From: Candidatus Latescibacterota bacterium
GTDB taxonomy: Bacteria > Latescibacterota > UBA2968 > UBA8231
Length of the DNA: 64,000 nucleotides
Assembly: GCA_022826515.1 (NCBI GenBank)
Contig: JAJDUT010000123.1
Span: 62,001 to 126,000 of the forward strand
Direction of reading: 5' to 3'
The position numbers and the translations under genes are program-made. The notes beneath the pieces were generated by a model. The model saw only the letters and a program-made list of their open reading frames with translations, made no database searches and was not told the DNA's origin. Within the stretch, counting starts at the first letter, position 1; every line of letters begins with the position of its first letter. Positions 44,146-50,872 of the stretch are shown here, piece by piece.

Positions 44146-45297
44146 ATGGTTCGCTTAGTTCTTTTTGTTATGCTTGCTGCCGCCACCGGTGTCCACGCCC
44201 AGGCTAAGGACGCTTCTGAGGCAGCCGCTATTGTCCATCACAGCGCCAAGGTGCTCTTTGAGCAAGGCGACTTGGAGGGCGCGGTGCCGTTCTATCGCCA
44301 CGCGATTGAGCTCGACCCTCAGCGTCTCGCCGCCCACCTCGAACTGGGCGTCGCCCTCTTTCAACTCGGCGATGCGGACGGTGCGCTGGCAGCATTCCGC
44401 ACGGTCTTGCGCTTCGATCCCAAACATGCGTTGGCGCATAGCTACTTAGGCAATGTGCTGTACAGCCGCCGGGATGTCGAGGGTGCGGTGCGGTCCTATC
44501 GCCGCGCGATTGAACTCGACCCCACACTAACCCAGGCCCACAGCGACTTAGGGGCCATCCTCTACGGACTGGGCGATGTGGAAGGGGCCATTGCCGCGTG
44601 CAGCCGGGCGGTCGAGCTCGAGCGCGACCACGTACAGGCGCTCTACAATCTAGGCTTGGCCTACAAAAAAAAAGGCGATTCGGAGCAAGCGGCCCAATCT
44701 TTGCGCCGCGCCATTCAGGCCGATTCTACTTACGTTCCAGCACACTATAGTTTGGCCCTGCTGCTCTATGAGCGGGGCAATGTAGCAGAGGCTATCGCCC
44801 AGTATCGTCAGATCATCTCCCTAGACCCCAAGCACAGCCGCGCCCACAACAATCTAGGTCACCTCCTCTATAGCCACGGTGATGTCATCGGTGCTATAGC
44901 ACTCTTGCAGCGCGCTCTCGAACTAAACCCCGACTACGCCCAAGCCTACTTCAATTTGGGTCTGGCCTACAAAAAGCAGGGGCGGATTGACGAGGCAGTG
45001 CAAGCGTTCGGCGCTGCTCTGCGCCTGCGCCCGGGTCATGTCCGCGCCTACAACCACCTAGGTGCTGCGCTCCACGCTCGCGGCGATAGAGGTGCTGCGG
45101 TCCAGGTCTATCAGCAGGCCATCCGCCTCAAGCCCGACTTTGCCGGCCCGCGCTTTGGGCTGGCTACCATCCTGCAGGAGCAGGGCAATGAAGCCGCCGC
45201 CATCCAGCAGTACCGTGCCATTATCGACATTGGCGACGATGAGCACTTGCAGCGCATGGCGCAACAAATCCTCCGCGCTATGGGAGAAAAACCGTAG
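44146..45297 (+). CDS. Exported tetratricopeptide-repeat protein
   Basis: 383 aa, signal peptide MVRLVLFVMLAAATGVHAQA. About ten 34-residue TPRs, with the sequence of A-x-x-x-L-G and AYxNLGxAYxxxG, as in AVPFYRHAIELDPQRLAAHL, AVRSYRRAIELDPTLTQAHS, AIAQYRQIISLDPKHSRAHN and AVQAFGAALRLRPGHVRAYN. Nothing else is present, so it is a periplasmic scaffold. It ends 2 bases before the convergent CRTAC1-like gene. The contiguous A9 (Y-K-K-K-G) at about 44664-44672 is in frame. Confidence 0.85.
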   Translation: MVRLVLFVMLAAATGVHAQAKDASEAAAIVHHSAKVLFEQGDLEGAVPFYRHAIELDPQRLAAHLELGVALFQLGDADGALAAFRTVLRFDPKHALAHSYLGNVLYSRRDVEGAVRSYRRAIELDPTLTQAHSDLGAILYGLGDVEGAIAACSRAVELERDHVQALYNLGLAYKKKGDSEQAAQSLRRAIQADSTYVPAHYSLALLLYERGNVAEAIAQYRQIISLDPKHSRAHNNLGHLLYSHGDVIGAIALLQRALELNPDYAQAYFNLGLAYKKQGRIDEAVQAFGAALRLRPGHVRAYNHLGAALHARGDRGAAVQVYQQAIRLKPDFAGPRFGLATILQEQGNEAAAIQQYRAIIDIGDDEHLQRMAQQILRAMGEKP

Positions 45298-45299
45298 GT

Positions 45300-47018
45300 T
45301 CAGCGTTTTACAGTGGCAATGCCCCGCCCTTCTTCTACTACCACAAAACGATCCCCCGCCACTTGGGTGTATTGGTCGATTGAACCGCTGGGCCAGCGGA
45401 TTTGTAGGGTATCCGCTGCGACGCTCGGCCCTAGTCCAAAAGTGAGCCACAGACTGTTGTGCGATAGGTAGCTCGAGCCGGCGGCTACTTCTCTGAGCTG
45501 TTGCTGGCTGCCGGCGACTAGGCGCACTCTGGCACCGATGCCGTCGCGGTTGCTTTTGCGGCCTAAGGTGCGGACGGTTAGCCAGTGATTGTCGCTAGCA
45601 GTGTCGTTGCGCAGCAAGGTGGGCACGTCGTTTTTGTTGACCACGAAAAGGTCCTCGTCGCCATCGCCGTCGTAATCGCCGACCGCAGTGCCCCGGCTCG
45701 ACTTGACGATCCGCAGACCCGGGCCGGCACGCGCACTCAGATCGACGAAGGCTGCACCGTCGTTGCGGAAGAGGTTGTTCTGCTGGGCGTAGCTCGACTG
45801 CGGGAAATAGTCCTCTAGGGCAGCAGTGACGTGGCCGTTGGCAATGAAGAGATCTAGGTCGCCGTCGCGGTCCCAGTCGAAGGAAGCTGTACCCCACTGC
45901 AGCGGCATGAGCGTGGTGCGGGCGACGCCAGTGCTAAAAGAGATATTGGCGAAGGCGCGGCCGTCGTTGCGGTGGAGAGTAGCGGTCTGCCCTTCGTAGT
46001 TGCTCACCGCTAGGTCCAAATCGCCGTCGTTGTCCCAGTCGCCAGCGGCCAGACCCATGCTGCCCTCGGGCCGACCATCGGCGTCGTAGGCCACGCCTAG
46101 GGCTAGAGCCTCTTCGGCAAAGGTATCGTCGCCTTGGTTGGTGTAGAGGAAGTTGGGGGTGGCGTCGTTGGCCACGTAGAGGTCCAGATCGCCGTCGTCG
46201 TTCCAGTCCAGGAAGGTGGCTCCGAGCGTCTTACCTAGGACGGCGTTGAGTCCGGCACTAGTGCTGACGTTGGCAAACGCGCCGTTGCCATCGTTGCGGT
46301 ACAGCACATCGGGCTGGCCGGCAAACGCTTCGGGCGAGGCTACGCTGGCTATCCCGCGCTGGCCGCCGAAGAAGCCGTCGCGCTGCTCGCCGGGCAGCAG
46401 GGTGGTCTCTGGATTGAAGACCACGTAATTGCCCGCAAAAAGGTCCAGATCGCCGTCGTTGTCGTAGTCCCCGAAAGCGCAGGCCGTGCCGTAGCCGTCG
46501 TCGTCTATCCCGACTAGTGCACCGATCTCGGCAAAGGTGCCGTTGCCTTGGTTGGCAAAGAGGAGATTGGGGCCGTAGTAGGTGATGTACAGGTCGGCGT
46601 CGCCGTCGTTGTCGTAGTCCCCAGACACACAGCCGGAACCCCAGCCGCTAGCATCGGTACCGGTCTGTTCGCCGACATTGGCGAAGGTGCCGTCGCCCCG
46701 ATTGCGGAACAGGGCGTTGCGCGGGATTGCGCCGTTGGGCGGAGGCTGCACATCGCGCGGCAGATCGGCATAGCGCGGACTGGTAAAGCCTAGGTCGCCA
46801 TTGACGATGTACAGGTCGAGCTGACCGTCGCCGTCGTAGTCGAAAAAGGCGGCACCCGACCCGGTCGTCTCTAGGATCGTGAGGGCGTTGTTATTGCCGT
46901 ACCAATTGCGGAAGGCCAACCCCGCCTCCTCGGTTGCATCGGCGAAGCGGGGTTGGGCATTGGAAATGGCAGCGCCGAGGAGAGCGGCTAGGAGCAGAAA
47001 ATTGATTGTTGGTACCAG
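45300..47018 (-). CDS. CRTAC1-like protein with FG-GAP repeats and ASPIC/UnbV C-terminus (probable CTG start)
   Basis: About 573 aa. The first conventional start in frame (TTG 46919) would leave a mature protein without a signal. Reading upstream to CTG 47018 gives LVPTINFLLLAALLGAAISN, a good signal peptide, followed by QPRFADATEEAGLAFRNWYG, and AGGGAGG-like AGGGAGGTAAGGG lies just upstream. Seven FG-GAP/calcium loops follow (DYDGDGQLDLYIVNG, DYDNDGDADLYITYYG, DWDRDGDLDLFIANGH and others), then an ASPIC/UnbV domain (HWLTVRTLGRKSNRDGIGAR, QIRWPSGSIDQYTQ). Secreted beta-propeller. Role unknown; ends 2 bases from the TPR gene. Confidence 0.75.
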   Translation of the reverse strand: MVPTINFLLLAALLGAAISNAQPRFADATEEAGLAFRNWYGNNNALTILETTGSGAAFFDYDGDGQLDLYIVNGDLGFTSPRYADLPRDVQPPPNGAIPRNALFRNRGDGTFANVGEQTGTDASGWGSGCVSGDYDNDGDADLYITYYGPNLLFANQGNGTFAEIGALVGIDDDGYGTACAFGDYDNDGDLDLFAGNYVVFNPETTLLPGEQRDGFFGGQRGIASVASPEAFAGQPDVLYRNDGNGAFANVSTSAGLNAVLGKTLGATFLDWNDDGDLDLYVANDATPNFLYTNQGDDTFAEEALALGVAYDADGRPEGSMGLAAGDWDNDGDLDLAVSNYEGQTATLHRNDGRAFANISFSTGVARTTLMPLQWGTASFDWDRDGDLDLFIANGHVTAALEDYFPQSSYAQQNNLFRNDGAAFVDLSARAGPGLRIVKSSRGTAVGDYDGDGDEDLFVVNKNDVPTLLRNDTASDNHWLTVRTLGRKSNRDGIGARVRLVAGSQQQLREVAAGSSYLSHNSLWLTFGLGPSVAADTLQIRWPSGSIDQYTQVAGDRFVVVEEGRGIATVKR

Positions 47019-47042
47019 TGCCCTTACCTCCCTCGGCTAAGT

Positions 47043-47078
47043 AAGAAGCCGTCTTGGAAAGACCCAAGACGGCTTCTT
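47043..47078 (-). terminator. Intrinsic terminator-like hairpin after the T9SS-like gene
   Basis: A perfect 15-bp stem AAGAAGCCGTCTTGG/CCAAGACGGCTTCTT with a 6-base loop. It lies 41-76 bases past the stop of the minus-strand gene at 47119 and ~25 bases ahead of the CRTAC1-like start. Only a short T-rich tail (TTCTT) is present. A second small GCAGG/CCTGC hairpin lies at about 47086-47105. Confidence 0.7.
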
Positions 47079-47118
47079 TGAGGCTGCAGGAGCGAAGCCC
47101 CTGCGGTTTAGCGGAGCC

Positions 47119-48993
47119 TTATTTGAGGAAGGTCATTGCCCGCGATTCAACGAACGAGCCCGCCTCCATGCGGTAGTAATAAACGCCGCTGGAGACTAGC
47201 TTGCCGTTGGCATCGCGCGCATCCCAATCGGCCCGGTATTTGCCCGCGGTCATGGTCTGGTCGGCCAAGGTGGCCACCAACTGACCGGCGGCATTAAAGA
47301 CTTGCAACTTCACGTGGGCTTCGACATCGGGTATGGTAAACTCGATGACGGTGTTCGGGTTGAAGGGGTTGGGAGTGGCATTGCCCAGACTATATGCGTC
47401 CGGGGTACTGGCGGCCATCCCTTCTACAGCGGTGGCGTCGGCACCCAGCTTGCCCGAGGCCAAGGCCGTAGGCGTATAGAGCAGCAGATGGGGGCCGTAG
47501 GGGATAGAGGTCTCGTCGTCCCCGTAGCCGTAGGAAAAGGTCTCTAAGCGCATGCCGTTTCTCGTATAGAGGCCGTCGTAGGGACCGCCCTCTTGCAATA
47601 GGAGGAAACGGGTGCCTCCCGGCCGCATCCGGCCCCAGCTAGCGGGGAATTCGATTTCAAAGGCGCAGGCGCCGTCGCGTCCCAGTGCGCTTATGGTCGC
47701 CGCCCGGCTGCCGGCATTGATAAAGACGATGTTGCTGGTTTTGTCGGCGGTGACGCCCAAGTTGTTTATGGCGGAGCCGCCCAAGGCGCCGATGGCGGCG
47801 GCTTCTTCGTTGGAAATACTGTCGCCGCACAAATCGCCGTTGCGGTTGGCCCACATCACATTGCCGTCGTGGTCCAGGCGCAGAATGCTCGGGTGGGCCC
47901 ACGAAGAGACCCAGATGCCGTCGTCGGTTACCGAGATCTGAGCGGGGCCTGCGCCGGAGACGGTCTCGTTGCCGTCATCATCGACTCTGATCACGTTGTA
48001 GAACTCGGTTACATCGAATGCTTGGGTGATTTCGCCGGTGGTTTTGTCGCGCACTTCAACGGCGTTGAAGGGCACCTCTTGCCTGCCCCACAGGGCGTTG
48101 AACACCACATCGCCTTTGGGCTGAAATTCGACGATGCGGTCGCCGTTGGCATTGGGCGACTGACCGTTGGTGCCGAATTCGGTGACCCGGTCCCAGGATT
48201 GGGCGGCGCGATTGATGCGGATTTTGTAGAGCCCGCCGAACTCTTCGCGGCGATGGGAGGTCCAAAAAATCTCTGGATCCTGATCGTCTATGCGCATGCC
48301 GCCAAAGGTGCGGGCACCCTCAAAGCCAAAGTCGAATTTCCAGCGCTCCCAAGCGTTGGGGTTGGCCAGATAGTCCGTGCCCAAGGTGCCGCGGACCATG
48401 TCGCCGGCCGTGTGGCCCCGGTCGGGCACTTCGCGCTCGTATTCTTGGACCCAGATTTCGGGCGGATCCTGCGAGGTGTCAATATTGGGGGCGGTGAACC
48501 CCGAGGGGCCCGCCCCAGGACCTGCCAGGACCGGCCTGTCGAGGTTGTTGACCGCGACCACGTCGAATTCGTAGTCGCCGGCTCCCGCGGCATTGCCCTC
48601 CCAGTCGTTGCCGTCCCAAGTGACGGTGCCATCGCCGGCTTCGGAGACCTGCCCCGGGGTGGTGGCGATGTACAGATCTTGGGGCTCTAAGCGCAGCCAA
48701 GCACCGGCCGGCCCCCGCTCACCAGTTTCGCTGCTGCCTTTGCGGTAGATCACTACCCAGACCGTGGCGCGCTGGTTGATGGTAAAGGGAATATCGACGC
48801 TACCGTTGCCGTCGTAGGCCACATCCTGAGTGGAAACTGCCATTGGATTGAACTCACCGGAGATGTCAGGTAGCTCAAATGCGTCTCCATAATCAGGGCC
48901 TGAGGGGTAGGTCTGCTCGTCCTGTGCCCACGTCGCACCGACGGCGAGTGCTGCTATTGACCAACTAATGGCCAAAATGCGCAATTTACGCAT
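47119..48993 (-). CDS. Exported protein with T9SS type-A-like (FlgD-like) C-terminal domain
   Basis: 624 aa, signal peptide MRKLRILAISWSIAALAVGA. N-terminal Ig/jelly-roll part with DGTVTWDGNDWEGNAAGAGD, then a propeller-like central region (WTSHRREEFGGLYKIRINRA, DGIWVSSWAHPSILRLDHDG, PYGPHLLLYTPTALAS). The last ~90 residues are the FCB-type sorting domain: ATPNPFNPNTVIEFTIPDVE, LQVFNAAGQLVATLADQ, WDARDANGKLVSSGVYYYRM, ending AMTFLK. This is the PNPFNP version, distinct from the FTPNGDG version of the B proteins. Its own promoter is at 49097-49125. Role unknown. Confidence 0.8.
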   Translation of the reverse strand: MRKLRILAISWSIAALAVGATWAQDEQTYPSGPDYGDAFELPDISGEFNPMAVSTQDVAYDGNGSVDIPFTINQRATVWVVIYRKGSSETGERGPAGAWLRLEPQDLYIATTPGQVSEAGDGTVTWDGNDWEGNAAGAGDYEFDVVAVNNLDRPVLAGPGAGPSGFTAPNIDTSQDPPEIWVQEYEREVPDRGHTAGDMVRGTLGTDYLANPNAWERWKFDFGFEGARTFGGMRIDDQDPEIFWTSHRREEFGGLYKIRINRAAQSWDRVTEFGTNGQSPNANGDRIVEFQPKGDVVFNALWGRQEVPFNAVEVRDKTTGEITQAFDVTEFYNVIRVDDDGNETVSGAGPAQISVTDDGIWVSSWAHPSILRLDHDGNVMWANRNGDLCGDSISNEEAAAIGALGGSAINNLGVTADKTSNIVFINAGSRAATISALGRDGACAFEIEFPASWGRMRPGGTRFLLLQEGGPYDGLYTRNGMRLETFSYGYGDDETSIPYGPHLLLYTPTALASGKLGADATAVEGMAASTPDAYSLGNATPNPFNPNTVIEFTIPDVEAHVKLQVFNAAGQLVATLADQTMTAGKYRADWDARDANGKLVSSGVYYYRMEAGSFVESRAMTFLK

Positions 48994-49096
48994 GGTGCCT
49001 CCTTGGTTTGAGGAAATAGTGAATGACTACGTTCTGCAAAATCAATAACTCGATAAAAATAAACAAGTTGAATACTTAAAGTAAGCGCATTTTCTA

Positions 49097-49125
49097 GAGA
49101 TATGTCTTTTAGACGAGCATGTCAA
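49097..49125 (-). promoter_or_regulatory. Promoter of the T9SS-like gene
   Basis: On the minus strand TTGACA (49125-49120) and TATCTC (49102-49097) are 17 bases apart; the -35 is perfect and the -10 weak. A leader of about 100 bases, AT-rich, leads to AAGGAGG before ATG 48993. Confidence 0.5.
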
Positions 49126-49167
49126 GCATTTTTAAGAGGTTCTTGCACCTGATTTTTCTCTTGAACA

Positions 49168-50718
49168 TCAGGCGGGATTTTTGAACTCGACACTGTAGAG
49201 TTCGCCGCAGCGTATCTGAAAGCCCAGCGAGATCGGTCCTTCGCCTTGGTGGCCCAAGTCGGGCTCGCCGTTCCAGGTCACTTCGCGGTCTAGGTGGTCG
49301 CCGACCAGCCAGTCGCAGTCCTCGAATGAGCGGCCGGGCAAGGGCTGGTACTTGCGGTCCATGACCTGCACCTTGACGCTGCCGCCGGGCACGGTCTTGA
49401 AGTTGAGGTGGACGCGGCGCTGTTCAATTGCTAGCTGAAAGGTTCTGAAGCGCCCCTCCACTGGTGCTTCCAGAGCAGCGAGCCGTCCCTTGGGCCACCA
49501 GGCCCACGCAATGTGTCCGTGCGGCGGCTGGCGCAGGTGTTTGTGCGGCTCCGGCGAACCGCATATGGTGATGCCCATGCGCTCGCCGGGCAGTGGCACT
49601 AGGCCGACGCCGGCTGACACGGCCCCCTCGACCCATGTGCCCCCATCGCCGGGTTCGCACACTGGCTCGCCGGGCACGAAATTCCACACCACATTGTCCG
49701 GGCTGGCGGCCAGCACAAAGCTGAAGGAATCGTCTATCAAGCGCCAGCGCAGCGGGAACATGAGGTGGTAGTCGGAGGTGCCCGGCATTTTTGTTTTGGA
49801 ATTGGCGTACCACAAATCGTAGGGTTCAGCCGCGGCGTTGGGCCAGAAGACTTCCTCGGACAGGGGCAGGCGGCGGAAATCTGCAGAGGCAGTGCGACCG
49901 ATGCTGCGGCGGTTGAAGAAATGGCTGCGGCAATAGGCCACGTACTGTCCCAGCACTGGATCGTACTCGCAGACATTGAGGGTGTCGCTGATTTGCGCGA
50001 CGAGCGGATCGGGGATGGGCTTCCAGCTAAAGCCGTCGGGCGAGGTGGCACCGAACAGGCCGTCCCACTTTTCTGACTCTAGATTGAGCGCCCCTACTTC
50101 ACCGGACCTCTGTTGCAGGTAGCGCTCTTTTTGCGCCGGGCTTAGCTGGCCTATGTAGATCATTTTGTAGCGCTCCTCCGCAGAGGCCGACTCATCCTTG
50201 AACACGGTGGCACCGTGCAAACCGGTCTCTTCGACCTGGGGCAGCCCGTACACAATATTGTTGTCCTTGGAGCCCTTGCGCTCGATCCGGCCCTGCGCGG
50301 GAAAGCGCCAGTTTTCACCATCGTCTGATTCGGCGTAGCAGATGTAGTCGGCCGCACCTATGGGGTGTTTTTCGTGGCCGACATGTTCGCCCGCGAACAA
50401 TTCGTACCAGAGACGGTAGCATCCCTCTTCGCGAATCACGGTGCCGGGCCAGATAAAGCCTTCGTCCGCTGCTGGCAGCAGGAAGGGCTCGCTCTTAGTC
50501 GCCGGTTTGGCGCGCAGGCGGATGCCGGTGGGCATGTAATTCGGCTCGTGTATCAGCGGTGGTCTCTCGTCGTTGGTCCAGATGCGCAGCCATTGACCTT
50601 CGGCGTTGCGCCAGCCGGTCGAATGACTGCCGTGATGGACGTAGCGCCAGTCGTGAAAGTAGATAATGTTCGACGGCAATTTGTAGGGCGGGCGCTGGTT
50701 GCGGATGGGAGAAATCAC
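49168..50718 (-). CDS. Propeller-type glycosidase-like protein 4
   Basis: 516 aa, beginning MISPIRNQRPPYKLPSNIIY. Blades: YRLWYELFAGEHVG, YAESDDGENWRFPAQG, ATSPDGFSWKPIPD, LNVCEYDPVLGQYVAYCRSH, AASPDNVVWNFVPG. C-terminal sandwich with FEDCDWLVGDHLDREVTWNG, as in the genes at 28763, 30272 and 36125. Its N-terminus is longer (an extra ~30 residues, HDWRYVHHGSHSTGW). It is 13-20 kb away from the paralogues on the opposite strand. No signal peptide. Substrate unknown. Confidence 0.75.
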   Translation of the reverse strand: MISPIRNQRPPYKLPSNIIYFHDWRYVHHGSHSTGWRNAEGQWLRIWTNDERPPLIHEPNYMPTGIRLRAKPATKSEPFLLPAADEGFIWPGTVIREEGCYRLWYELFAGEHVGHEKHPIGAADYICYAESDDGENWRFPAQGRIERKGSKDNNIVYGLPQVEETGLHGATVFKDESASAEERYKMIYIGQLSPAQKERYLQQRSGEVGALNLESEKWDGLFGATSPDGFSWKPIPDPLVAQISDTLNVCEYDPVLGQYVAYCRSHFFNRRSIGRTASADFRRLPLSEEVFWPNAAAEPYDLWYANSKTKMPGTSDYHLMFPLRWRLIDDSFSFVLAASPDNVVWNFVPGEPVCEPGDGGTWVEGAVSAGVGLVPLPGERMGITICGSPEPHKHLRQPPHGHIAWAWWPKGRLAALEAPVEGRFRTFQLAIEQRRVHLNFKTVPGGSVKVQVMDRKYQPLPGRSFEDCDWLVGDHLDREVTWNGEPDLGHQGEGPISLGFQIRCGELYSVEFKNPA

Positions 50719-50759
50719 GGTGTTGTCCTTTGTAGAGATTGCAGCTCAGTTTTCAGTTA

Positions 50760-50872
50760 TATAGCAAGCCTACATCACTTACAAGATAATCCGCAGATGG
50801 ACGCAGATAGACGCAGAATAGGATGCACAAGACGATCCACCGCTCGAATCGTAATCATTCCGCATTGCTAGA
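50760..50872 (+). mobile_element. MITE-like element 3 (same family as element 1)
   Basis: Starts TATAGCAAGCCTACATCACT and ends AATCATTCCGCATTGCTAGA. The core GATGGACGCAGATAGACGCA then GAATAGGATGCACAAGAC matches element 1, with one GACGCAGATA unit fewer. The right tip overlaps the stop codon (TAG, 50870-50868 on the minus strand) of the A3 gene. Divergence between the two copies suggests they are not recent. Confidence 0.65.

Noticed and set aside
44664..44672. A9 run in the TPR gene
   Set aside because: It encodes in-frame Lys in YKKKG and matches the repeat unit (YKKQG in another repeat), so no frameshift needed.
47119..48993. Evidence for a complete T9SS in the window
   Set aside because: Only cargo-type C-terminal domains are present; no Por/Gld/Spr components.
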